Below are positions 54,047 through 63,622 of a stretch of 64,000 bases of DNA, piece after piece. The DNA is from Niastella caeni (GTDB lineage Bacteria > Bacteroidota > Bacteroidia > Chitinophagales > Chitinophagaceae). The DNA is taken from contig NZ_STFF01000007.1 in assembly GCF_004834005.1 (NCBI RefSeq), positions 1-64,000 on the forward strand, given 5' to 3'. The first letter of the stretch is position 1; the number at the start of each line of letters is the position of its first letter. Under the pieces are notes generated by a model that saw only the letters and a list, made by a program, of their open reading frames with translations, did not search any database and was not told where the DNA came from. The position numbers and the translations under genes are program-made.

Positions 54047-55081
54047 ATGCACCGATCTGTACCCTATTGTTTTTTTATATATCTGTTGTTTCATTCAGTA
54101 ATAATGAAGGCGCAGGATATTCATTTTTCCCAGTTCTACGAATTCCCCATCTTACGCAACCCGGCGCTGGCGGGTATTTTCTCCGGCAATTTCCGGTTAT
54201 CGGCTGCCTACCGCAATCAATGGCAAAGCGTCACGGTCCCTTATCGCACCATGGGCATGAGTGGTGAATGTAAATTGTTGCGGGGTTTTTCAACAGGTGA
54301 TTTTATTACGGCCGGAATACAGGCTACCAATGATGTGGCCGGTGATTCAAAATTGCAACGCACCCAGGTGCTGCCGGTTATTAATTATCACAAATTATTG
54401 AATGAAGATAAAACCAGTTTTATTTCCCTTGCTTTTATGGGTGGGGTTGTAAGTCAACGTTTTGATGCCAGCAAATTGCAGTTCGACGATCAGTATGTGA
54501 ATGGGGCGTACAGCGCTTCCAATGCAACCCGGCAACAATTTGGCAATACCGGTTTAACTTATTGGGATGGTTCTGTTGGTGTAAGTTTTAAAACAAGCCT
54601 TAGCAATAACATCAATATGTATATTGGTGGCGGAGTATTTCATATAACGGAACCACGGGTTGCGTTTACAAAAGAGTACGATGTGCGGTTGAACAGAAAG
54701 TGGGGTTTGAACGGTGGGTTATCTGCATGGATCAACGATATGGACAAGATCGTTTTTTATGCCGATTATTTTATGCAGGGCGGAAACCGAATGATCCAGT
54801 GCGGTGGGTTGTATTCGCATAGCTTTGATGAAAAAGGAGATGAAGCGGCCTTATCTATAGCAGTCGGCGGTACATTTCGTTGGAATGATGCATTTATTCC
54901 CATTATAAAATTATATACCCATCAGTTAGGTATTGGTTTAAGTTATGATGTTAATATAAGCAAGCTCACCACGGCATCCCAGTTCAGGGGCGGTTTTGAA
55001 TTGTCGTTATCTTATATCGGTTTATGGCAACGACTGGCCGAAAGTTTAGAGAAAGTGGAGTGTCCGATAAAGATATGGTAA
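54047..55081 (+). CDS. PorP/SprF-family type IX secretion outer-membrane protein
   Basis: A 344-residue outer-membrane beta-barrel of the PorP/SprF family. After a short signal peptide (the mature part starts near AQDIHFSQFYEFPILRNPALAG), it shows the family hallmarks NPALAGIFSGNFRLSAAYRNQW and YDVNISKL near the end. SprF-type proteins help anchor or export type B sorting-domain clients, so the neighbouring surface protein is its probable partner. M20 is an alternative start but would lose the hydrophobic signal. Confidence 0.9.
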   Translation: MHRSVPYCFFIYLLFHSVIMKAQDIHFSQFYEFPILRNPALAGIFSGNFRLSAAYRNQWQSVTVPYRTMGMSGECKLLRGFSTGDFITAGIQATNDVAGDSKLQRTQVLPVINYHKLLNEDKTSFISLAFMGGVVSQRFDASKLQFDDQYVNGAYSASNATRQQFGNTGLTYWDGSVGVSFKTSLSNNINMYIGGGVFHITEPRVAFTKEYDVRLNRKWGLNGGLSAWINDMDKIVFYADYFMQGGNRMIQCGGLYSHSFDEKGDEAALSIAVGGTFRWNDAFIPIIKLYTHQLGIGLSYDVNISKLTTASQFRGGFELSLSYIGLWQRLAESLEKVECPIKIW

Positions 55082-55086
55082 AGGTT

Positions 55087-55185
55087 AGCCAAAAGCTGCA
55101 AGCTGCAAGCTATAAGCTGCAAGCAGAAAACTGATGGCTTTTGTATTTGCTTATGGCTTAAAGCTTACGGCTTAAAGCTGTTTTT
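55087..55185. repeat. Inverted AAGCTGCAAGCT / AGCTTACGGCTT repeat
   Basis: A left block of AAGCTGCAAGCT units (55091-55128) faces a right block of GCTTAAAGCTTACGGCTTAAAGC (about 55155-55178) followed by GTTTTT. It could form a long hairpin terminator between PorP/SprF and the barrel gene. Confidence 0.7.
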
Positions 55186-55250
55186 GCAAATTTTTCCTGC
55201 CCGGTTATGTAATTCTTTCAGCCCCCGCATCCAGCAATAAACAACTGTAC

Positions 55251-57781
55251 GTGAAACAACTGCTATTGTTATTGCTATTCCATGCGTTTGCTTACACGCA
55301 GGAAGTAACCCCTCTGTTGTCGACCGATTACCTGGCGTTGATCAGTAAAGATAGCCTGCGGTTAAAAAATTTCTGGCCCGATACCATAAATAGTATCCAG
55401 CTATCTCCCCTGATGATGCATCGCGATTATTACGGTTTTCGTGTAGGTAAGATCAGCATTCATAACGGTATGTTGAATATTGAACCGTATAATGAAAAGG
55501 CGCTGCAATTAGGCGGCCAGTTCAGTACCCGGGTAGAAATAAAACGGATCAACCAGCTACCAGCGCTGCAAACACAATATGTGCAGGGACGATCGCAGAA
55601 CGGCGCATTGGCCTGGCGCGGTGCAGAAACCGGTGATATGTTCAGTTACGGACCGGCTATAAATTCACTGGAGTATGATGGCAGCAATTATGCCTATGAT
55701 GCGCAGGGTAAACTGGTGCCTGTTGGTACGGGCAATGGCACTGCTGCCAACGTTTACAATAACAACATTTTCAGAACGGCTTCTTTGTTATCACAGGCTT
55801 TACGCATACAGGGCCGGTATATGGCAGGTGGCGAACCATTAGTGAACGGGACAATCAAATTGGGACAATCGAGGGAGAACACCTTTATTAAGTATAATAA
55901 AAATACCTCCCGTAATATTTCGACCTCCCTGGAAACCACTATAAAAAAGCTGAGCATTACCGGTGGTTATACTTTTTTACAGGATGAGTTTTCTAACCCG
56001 AACAGGAATGGATTTTTGAACCGCGTTTACCAGGATGCTATATTGAGCCCGATCAGTTTTGACAATGCGCAAAATACGCGCATTGCGGGAATGCAACCCG
56101 CATATGGTGCTGAAGCTGATAATCCCATGTATTTATTGACAGATAATGGAAATCGATTTTTACAGACACATCGTACCGGTAGTTTGATGGTGGAGTATAA
56201 ACAAAAGTCATTCAGGTATAAGATCACGCAATCGATAGAAAAGCTGTACCAGAATAACCGGGAAGGATATAAACCGGGAAGTGCTTTCTTTCCAAATGGA
56301 ATAGCTATTGACCGTACAAAAAAGAATGTAAATTATTTGCTGGAAGGCAATGCCTCCTATTATGTAAAGTTCAATGATTATCATTTCTCCGGTAAGGTCA
56401 GTGCGCACTATAGTTATACGAACAACCGGTCTGCCATCGATTATAGTCCCAATGCCGCTTATCGTTACCAGCGTTCAGCACATGATGCGTCGCTTACCTG
56501 GTTCGCCAAATACGAACGTAGCTATACGGAGGTCGGCCTTTATCTTACCAATAAGTTATACGCTTCCAACACGGCAACCGTTAATAATTATTTTTTACCT
56601 AACATATCAGCTTTTGTATTCGACGATGATTTTTTAAACCTGGAAAATATCTCCGCAAGGCTCAGCGTCGCTTATAACCGGTTTAATAATGAATTAGCGG
56701 TTGGGCGGTCTTTTTCGCAAAACAGCCTGTTGCAATATTCAACGCAGCAGGCATTCGGTTTTTTTCCGGTAACAGAAGTGAACAGTTTTGATAACCTGGA
56801 ACCGGTGCGCCATAGTGAATGGACAAGCCGCATAGAGCTTAAATACAAATATCGCGTTACGTTGTATGGTGAACTGTTCAGCAGGAAAACAGGGAACGAT
56901 GTTTTTCCCGTTTTTGAAAATGGTAACCTGGTGCTGAAAAATATAGCTGATCATCGCAACAACGGGCTTGAACTGGGCTTAACGTTGAATCAAGGCAAAA
57001 TGGATTTTTATACAGAGAACTCGCTTTCCTTTTTTGCCAACAATATCAAAGTAACTGACGTAAAAGACGGATATGACTTTACCCCTTTGGCCGGGTTCAG
57101 CAATGTGCATACGGCTATTGTGAAAGGAGCGGCCCTGGGCAGTATAACAGGCACCAGTTACCAGCGTGATGCCAATAACAATGTATTGATTGGCAGCGAT
57201 GGTTTTCCGCTGGCAAATGCCACCCCAAAAGTGATCGGCAATCCCATCCCTGATTTTATAGTTAAACTGAACAACGCCGTAGATGGAGAAATTTTTACGT
57301 GGACCTCTATTGGGAATGGAAAAAGGGTGGGCAGATGTGGAACGGTACGCAGGCAGTATTGGATTATTATGGACGGTCAGCTACTTCAGCAGCGGACAGA
57401 AATATTACGGGTTTTGTATTTACCGGTGTGCTGCAGGATAAACAGCCCAATAACATCCCCGTATCTTTTTATGATGTTACGCTGCCTGTGGAGCACAATC
57501 GCTGGACGCGGTATGGACATAGTGGTGTTGGAGAAGAATACATTCAGCGGGCTGATGTATTGCGATTGAACACCATAAATATAAGTTATAAACTAAGTCT
57601 TAGGAAATACATCCAGCAGCTGTCGTTCTCGCTCTATGCCAACAACCTGGTATTGTATTCGGCTTACAAAGGCGCTGATCCTAATCAGTTATTGTACGAT
57701 CAATCCAATGCCAACGGCCTCGACTTTTTTAATCTGCCTTCTACTAAAACTTTCGGTTGTAATATTTCCATTCAATTCTAA
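55251..57781 (+). pseudogene. SusC-like outer-membrane barrel without plug, frameshifted
   Basis: The frame opens at a GTG with a signal peptide (MKQLLLLLLFHAFAY). After about 90 unfamiliar residues it enters SusC-type barrel sequence (RVEIKRINQLPALQTQYVQG onward). The STN, regulatory and plug domains of a normal SusC are missing. The frame breaks at 57292-57296, where a run of five T residues lacks one base. Downstream of the break the barrel continues in the other frame (VDLYWEWKKGGQMWNGTQ) to the stop at 57781, ending IQF as an outer-membrane protein should. With one T restored the protein is about 842 residues. The next gene, 4 bases later, encodes the missing plug domain. Confidence 0.85.
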
Positions 57782-57785
57782 CAAT

Positions 57786-60700
57786 ATGCGAAACACCGTA
57801 AAAAGCTACCTGCTGCTTCTGGCATTGATCTGTTTGTATCCGGTTACAGGTACAGGACAAAGTCTTGATTATGCAAGCTCCAAAGAGAAAGTATATATAC
57901 AAACGAGCCACGTTTATTTTAAGCCGGGCGAAACAATGTATTTCAAGGTATACGTGGTAAAAGCCAATACGCAAACCCCTTCGTTCCTGAGCACTGCGGT
58001 ATATACCGAGATCATTGGCCCATCGGGCAATGTGGTGCAAAAATTAAATTACGGGGTGGAGAACGGCTATGCGGAGGGGTCATTTAGCTTTGATGAACAG
58101 GCGCCAGGCGGTGTTTATAAGATCAGGGCATTCACTACGTGGATGCGGAATGAGGAAGAACATACTTTTTTCGTAAAAGAGATCACCCTGTTAAAAGTAA
58201 TAACGCCCAGGTTATTGATGAAACTGGATTTTCCTGAAAAAGGATATGGCGGCGGAGATGAAGTAAAGGCCGATTTCTCTATGCGTAACCTCAATGATCA
58301 GCCGGTAAGGAATTATCCGGCCACGTACAAAGTATCTATTGATGGCGCCATCGTGCAAACCAACACCTTTACAACAGATGATGAAGGAAAGGCGCAGCTC
58401 CGTTTTTTTCTTCCCGGAACATTAAATACTACAGATGGATTATTAAACATCACCATTCAGTACGATTCCTATACAGAAGCAATTTCAAGAAGCATTCCTA
58501 TTGTTCTCAATAAGATCGATCTGCAATTTATGCCTGAAGGGGGAACGCTGGTGCAGGAAATACCCTCACAAATAGCATTTAAGGCAGTTAATGAGCATGG
58601 CAAACCAGTAGATGTAAAGGGAGAAGTGCTGGACAGCCGCGGGAATAAAGTCGCTTCCTTTGACAGTTATCGCTTTGGGATGGGGAAATTTTTGTTCACG
58701 CCGCAAAAAGGCCAAACCTATACAGCGAAAATAATTACCCCGGCCAATGTTTCACAACAGTTTGCCTTGCCGCAGGCTTCGGTAAAGGGCATCGTTATGA
58801 ATATATCAAACGCCAGTAATCAGTTGGTAGCGAAGCTTACAACTACTGATAAAAGAGAAGTGACACTTGTTGGGCAAACAAAGAATACCACCTGGTTCAC
58901 GAAGAAAATAGTATTGCAGCGGGGAGAAAATAGTGTTGCTATAGACGATAGTAAACCTCCGGCAGGGATCACCCAATTTACTTTGTATACCAACGACCTG
59001 CCGGTGGCCGAACGGTTGATCTTTCTGAACGAGAACAAAAATCTTCAGGTAAGTATTACTACCAGCAAACCAAAGTATTTGCCCAGGGAGAAAGTTTCGC
59101 TTACTATAAAAACACTCGATGAAAAAGGCAATCCCGTTCCTTCCAATTTATCGCTGGCAGTATTGGATGATAAGTTATGGTCATTTGCCGATGATAAGCA
59201 GGACCATATTCTGTCCTGGTTATTGATGAGCTCAGAATTAAAAGGAAAAATTGAAGAGCCTGCATTCTATTTTAAAAAGGATGAGCCAAAAGCTTTACCA
59301 GCGCTTGACCTGGTTATGCTCACACATGGGTACCGGTATTTTGATTACATTGAATCAGTAGAAAAGCAGGGCGCCTTATCCTATATGCCCGATGAGCAAA
59401 ATATTGTAAGCGGTACTATTGTGAATGCACAAAAGCAACCTGTAAAGGGATCTGTTTTCCTTGTTCATGCTGTAACAGGTGGTAAAGCCATTCAATACAA
59501 TACCACAGAAGATGGCCTGTTCTTTTTTTCACAGCTTACACCCAACAGCATTTATTACTTATTTGCCCATGCCGCTAATAAAACAGAGAAAGTAACAATA
59601 CAGGTAACACAAAATGGCCTGGGGTATAACCCGCTTAAGAACAGGGAACATGCACTACTGGCATCCCTTAAAAAGGGTTGGCAAATGGAAGTGCCAATGG
59701 CGGGCGTTGCTTTGCCAGATCAGGCGCCTGCAATGGCCCGGGAGATGAAAATTGAGAACAGCGTTGGATATTTTGATAAGTCAAAAGTGAACCGGCTGGA
59801 AGATGTAGTGGTCATTGGATTTGGCGCGGCGAGAAAACAGCATTTGACAGGAAGCGTTGCCACTATAAAAGGAAATGAAATAAGCCAGGTGAATATTGCT
59901 ACTGCATTACAGGGGAGGGTAGCCGGATTGTATATAACAAAGCAGGCCAACCCGATGGATGCTGAAAAGGTGATGATCCGGGGCGCCCGGTCATTAGCAA
60001 GTAATATAGATCCGCTGATCGTATTGGATGGCGTACCGATGGAGTTATACCGGTTAAATGCATTGAATGCCGGCGATATAGAATCGGTCACTGTTATGAA
60101 AGATGCGGCTGCAACAGCATTATATGGAAGTCGGGCGGCATATGGAGTGATTATCGTAGAGACTAAAAAATTCAGGACCGGCAGCATACGGTTTACTTTC
60201 CCGGATAAGTATCATTATGCTTCTCAATCAGTGAAAACAGCCAACGGGCCAGTATTTTCAGTGGCCAGGCGGTTTTATGCGCCTAAATATTACTCAACGG
60301 AACCGCAGGAACGAACCGATTTCAGAGAGACCATTTTTTGGAACCCGGTCATTCAGACAGATAAGCAGGGAACAGCCACGGTTGAGTTTTATAATTCAGA
60401 TGCATCTACCACATTCAGGGCCATTGCTGAAGGCATTGGCTATAATGGAAAAGCCGGAAGAACGGAATATACGTATATCACGCAAAATGCGATGACTGTG
60501 GATGCAAAGATTCCTCCCTGTTTAACGGTGGGTGATTATGCGCTTCTTCCACTGGTAATAAAAAATAACCACATCCAGGATCTGCAGGTGCGGGTAAAAA
60601 TATCATTGCCGCTCACCATGCAATCCGTTTTTTTACCAACTTCCCTCCTGTTGCCGGCCGACAGCTCGCAGCAACTATTGATCCCGGTAAAGGCAATTGC

Positions 60701-62327
60701 GCCCACTAACGGGAACATACAATTTATTGTAGAGACCGATCTGAAAACAGAAACGATCAAATTGCCTATAACGGCTGTGGAAAAAGGCTTCCCGGTAATA
60801 GAAACTTTTTCAGGAAACAGGAACGGCAAACATGAATTTACCATAAGCAAAGTAATGCCCGGCAGCCTGCGCACCAACCTGAAACTATTTAAAAACCTGG
60901 AAGGACAACTGCTGGATGGCATTGAGTCGATGCTGCGGGAGCCATATGGTTGTTTTGAACAAACCTCATCCTGTACCTATCCGAATATTTATATCCTGAA
61001 ATACCTGCGCGAGTCGGGAAGATCAAATCCGGATATTGAAAAGAAAGCGCTCGGGTACATAGAGAGGGGGTATAAACGACTAATTGGGTTTGAAACAAAG
61101 AAGAATGGGTTTGAATGGTTCGGCAATACGCCACCGCATGAAGCATTAACGGCATACGGTTTATTGGAATTTACCGATATGCAGGAATTCATCCAGGTAG
61201 ATAAACGAATGCTGGAACGCACCAAACAGTTTTTGTTGGACCGCCGCGACGGTAATGGTTCTTTTAACCTGGCTTCTGGTGGATATGACCGCTTTGCTTC
61301 GGTACCCAATAAAATTGCGCACATCTATATTGTTTATGCCTTGACCCAGGCGGGTATTGGCAAAGAGATTGAACGCGAATATGCAGCCGCCGTTAAAAAG
61401 GCATTGGAAAGCAATGATGGGTACCTATTGGCCATGATGGCCCTGGCTGCTTCCAATATGAAGCAGGAAAATGATTTCAGGCTGTTGATGAATGCATTAA
61501 ATGCCAGGTCACAAAAATCGAACCTGTCATCTGAAACAAGTGTGGTTAACTCCCGGGATGCATCGTTGCGCGTTGAAACAGCTTCGCTTTATGCGTTGGC
61601 ATTAATGCGTGAATCGTCGGCCGATCTGAATGCCGTAGCCAACCTTATTTCAAGAATACTGGCTGAAAAATCCTATTATGGTTATGGGTCAACACAGGCT
61701 ACCGTACTGGCTTTGCAAGCTATAGTTACTTATGCAAAACTCTCCGGCCGCATGGCGGAAAACCCGCAGATCACCTTTACCATGAATGATACCATGGCTG
61801 TTGCTGAAAGCGATCTAAGCGCAACGGTGCATGAAGGAAGGAATGTATTTGCGGTACAATACGGAAGCCGGAACGCCATTCCATATAACCTGGAAGTAGC
61901 GTATAACACCTTTACGCCGCCCAACAGCCCTAAAGCAGAATTGACATTGGCTACCAGGTTAGCCGATTCACTGACAAGGGTAGGGGAAACCGTGCGCATG
62001 GACATTGAGGTGGCCAATGAAAAATCCGTATTACAGCCCATGGCGATAGCTAAAATCGGCATTCCCGCCGGGTTGGCGCTACAACCCTGGCAACTGAAAG
62101 AGTTGAAAGAAACGAACCAGGTGGCCTATTATGAGATCTTCGACAATTACCTGGTGTTATACTGGATGGGATTTGCCGGCAATGAAACCAAAAAGATAAA
62201 GCTCGATCTTAAAGCAGAAATAGCGGGCTCGTACAAAGGAAAGGCCAGCAATACTTACCTGTACTATACACCCGAGTACAAAAACTGGAACGATGGGGTT
62301 GAAGTGACAATTGAAGCGCATGATTAG
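57786..62327 (+). CDS. Alpha-2-macroglobulin-like protein with embedded TonB plug domain
   Basis: A 1513-residue secreted protein. Order of domains: signal peptide (1-25), MG2-like domains (from YIQTSHVYFKPGETMYFKVY), a carboxypeptidase-regulatory-like domain (about 538-615), a TonB plug (about 668-795: LEDVVVIGFGAARKQHLTGS, VLDGVPMELY, VMKDAAATALYGSRAAYG), the A2M domain (about 845-930) and the thioester domain. The thioester motif is EPYGCFEQTSS, with Cys1056 and Gln1059, so it looks active. The plug lies just before the A2M domain, near where bacterial macroglobulins have the protease bait region. It starts 4 bases after the plugless barrel. Confidence 0.9.
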   Translation: MRNTVKSYLLLLALICLYPVTGTGQSLDYASSKEKVYIQTSHVYFKPGETMYFKVYVVKANTQTPSFLSTAVYTEIIGPSGNVVQKLNYGVENGYAEGSFSFDEQAPGGVYKIRAFTTWMRNEEEHTFFVKEITLLKVITPRLLMKLDFPEKGYGGGDEVKADFSMRNLNDQPVRNYPATYKVSIDGAIVQTNTFTTDDEGKAQLRFFLPGTLNTTDGLLNITIQYDSYTEAISRSIPIVLNKIDLQFMPEGGTLVQEIPSQIAFKAVNEHGKPVDVKGEVLDSRGNKVASFDSYRFGMGKFLFTPQKGQTYTAKIITPANVSQQFALPQASVKGIVMNISNASNQLVAKLTTTDKREVTLVGQTKNTTWFTKKIVLQRGENSVAIDDSKPPAGITQFTLYTNDLPVAERLIFLNENKNLQVSITTSKPKYLPREKVSLTIKTLDEKGNPVPSNLSLAVLDDKLWSFADDKQDHILSWLLMSSELKGKIEEPAFYFKKDEPKALPALDLVMLTHGYRYFDYIESVEKQGALSYMPDEQNIVSGTIVNAQKQPVKGSVFLVHAVTGGKAIQYNTTEDGLFFFSQLTPNSIYYLFAHAANKTEKVTIQVTQNGLGYNPLKNREHALLASLKKGWQMEVPMAGVALPDQAPAMAREMKIENSVGYFDKSKVNRLEDVVVIGFGAARKQHLTGSVATIKGNEISQVNIATALQGRVAGLYITKQANPMDAEKVMIRGARSLASNIDPLIVLDGVPMELYRLNALNAGDIESVTVMKDAAATALYGSRAAYGVIIVETKKFRTGSIRFTFPDKYHYASQSVKTANGPVFSVARRFYAPKYYSTEPQERTDFRETIFWNPVIQTDKQGTATVEFYNSDASTTFRAIAEGIGYNGKAGRTEYTYITQNAMTVDAKIPPCLTVGDYALLPLVIKNNHIQDLQVRVKISLPLTMQSVFLPTSLLLPADSSQQLLIPVKAIAPTNGNIQFIVETDLKTETIKLPITAVEKGFPVIETFSGNRNGKHEFTISKVMPGSLRTNLKLFKNLEGQLLDGIESMLREPYGCFEQTSSCTYPNIYILKYLRESGRSNPDIEKKALGYIERGYKRLIGFETKKNGFEWFGNTPPHEALTAYGLLEFTDMQEFIQVDKRMLERTKQFLLDRRDGNGSFNLASGGYDRFASVPNKIAHIYIVYALTQAGIGKEIEREYAAAVKKALESNDGYLLAMMALAASNMKQENDFRLLMNALNARSQKSNLSSETSVVNSRDASLRVETASLYALALMRESSADLNAVANLISRILAEKSYYGYGSTQATVLALQAIVTYAKLSGRMAENPQITFTMNDTMAVAESDLSATVHEGRNVFAVQYGSRNAIPYNLEVAYNTFTPPNSPKAELTLATRLADSLTRVGETVRMDIEVANEKSVLQPMAIAKIGIPAGLALQPWQLKELKETNQVAYYEIFDNYLVLYWMGFAGNETKKIKLDLKAEIAGSYKGKASNTYLYYTPEYKNWNDGVEVTIEAHD

Positions 62328-62339
62328 AATTAAAAGCGG

Positions 62340-62500
62340 GTTGACCAAAACGGTGAGGATTATTGCTTTTGGATTGTTTGATGGCTCAATTGCTTGATGG
62401 TTGATCGTTGAAAAATTAGGTTTATGAGTATTCGCAGGAACCCCGAATGGCTGCAGGCCCAGCCATTTCAGCCATTAAACCATCAAACCATCTAGCATCA
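62340..62500. repeat. ATGGTTTAATGG-type simple repeat pair
   Basis: GTTTGATGGCTCAATTGCTTGATGG (about 62378-62402) and its approximate complement CCATTAAACCATCAAACCATC (about 62472-62492) flank a short middle part. The same family occurs at 40230-40260 and 21525-21590. Confidence 0.6.
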
Positions 62501-62516
62501 CTTAGTCATGGAAAAG

Positions 62517-62554
62517 AAAACGGGACTGCACTTTTTGGTCAGTCCCGTTTTTAT
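62517..62554. terminator. Bidirectional terminator between convergent genes
   Basis: AAAACGGGACTG (62517-62528) pairs with CAGTCCCGTTTT (62540-62551) around an 11-base loop, with A and T runs on both sides. It ends the macroglobulin operon and the lipocalin-like gene. Confidence 0.85.
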
Positions 62555-62569
62555 CTGTTTAAACTGTAA

Positions 62570-63319
62570 TTATAAAAGTTTGGTTGAAAACTTCCACACC
62601 TCGTCGGTATAACCGCTGATCAGGACCAATTGAGTAGGACTGATCGCTTTAATATTCCAGATGCGTTGCTGATTTTCTATGGTTACAATGATTGATTTAT
62701 TACCAGGGCCAAAAACCCATTTACCACTTTCTGTAACTTTTAGAGATTGTGCTTCATAGTCGCCATTCATTTTAAAATGTGCGTAGGCGCCTTTTATCAG
62801 TTTGCTTGCCATTTTAACCTGTGCTTCTGATCTGCCTGGCACTTCACGCCTGTTTAAAAACCATTTTTTACAGAACTGGCTCTTCGTAACGCTTACCGTT
62901 TTTATAACAGGAAGGGGTTGCTCAACATTGTCAGATTCGCTAATGCTTGTTCTGGTTAAAATAAAGGAACCTTCACCCAGGGTTAAGATAAGCTGGTCGT
63001 TATTCAGGCCAATAATTTGTGATTCATTCGAATGTCCTTTGTATGAGGTTAATCTTACTTTATTTGTTGATCCGTTCCGGCTCCATATTCCTTCATCATT
63101 ATTGTTCATCACAAAAGCTTTGTAATGATTGTTTGCTTTAAAGTAAAGGGTCATGCCGCCGAAATACTCTTTGGCTATTTTTAAGGTAGTTGAATCGTAC
63201 TTTTGTTTATTGTAAACATCGTGATATTTCCATTTCCCAACCAGCGAATCAATTTTCTGGGCTTCAACGGATAGAGATAAACCAATAGGAATGAGGAAAA
63301 GGAAGCTAAGTTTTTTCAT
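62570..63319 (-). CDS. Secreted protein with two lipocalin-like repeats
   Basis: A 249-residue protein. The signal peptide MKKLSFLFLIPIGLSLSVEA ends at AQK. Two lipocalin-like modules follow: one around 26-120 (VGKWKYHDVYNKQKYD, GIWSRNGSTNKVRLTS) and one around 145-249 (KKWFLNRREVPGRSE, GKWVFGPGNKSIIVT). Such lipocalin-type repeats are common in Bacteroidota envelopes; ligands are unknown. Start at 63319 begins the signal peptide; the frame is open to 63400. It is convergent with the macroglobulin operon. Confidence 0.78.
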   Translation of the reverse strand: MKKLSFLFLIPIGLSLSVEAQKIDSLVGKWKYHDVYNKQKYDSTTLKIAKEYFGGMTLYFKANNHYKAFVMNNNDEGIWSRNGSTNKVRLTSYKGHSNESQIIGLNNDQLILTLGEGSFILTRTSISESDNVEQPLPVIKTVSVTKSQFCKKWFLNRREVPGRSEAQVKMASKLIKGAYAHFKMNGDYEAQSLKVTESGKWVFGPGNKSIIVTIENQQRIWNIKAISPTQLVLISGYTDEVWKFSTKLL

Positions 63320-63622
63320 GTTTGTGGTTTGTACGGTTCCCGGCTCTAATCCATATTTTGGATATTTACCATAACGCTGGTTAGGGTCGGGTAATTGCAC
63401 TTTCAGGGTAAATTTTGCAGGGGAAGATAGTAACTTTGTGTCACCGTTGCAAGTGAAAGCTAAAACCGCTTGAATTTATGGCGGCAGGAACGCGTTGGTT
63501 GTACTTTCTACAATGAAAATGACCGCGTTAATAATTTTTTTTAGGTTCTTACACAATAAATTACAGGGTCTTTTGTTGACGGAGCTCTCCTGGTAGCCAT
63601 ATATACCGAAAGAGGGGACTTA
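63320..63622. other. Intergenic region
   Basis: Contains the promoter side of the lipocalin-like gene and the tail of the minus-strand gene at the window edge. I see no gene and no strong repeat in it. Confidence 0.4.
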
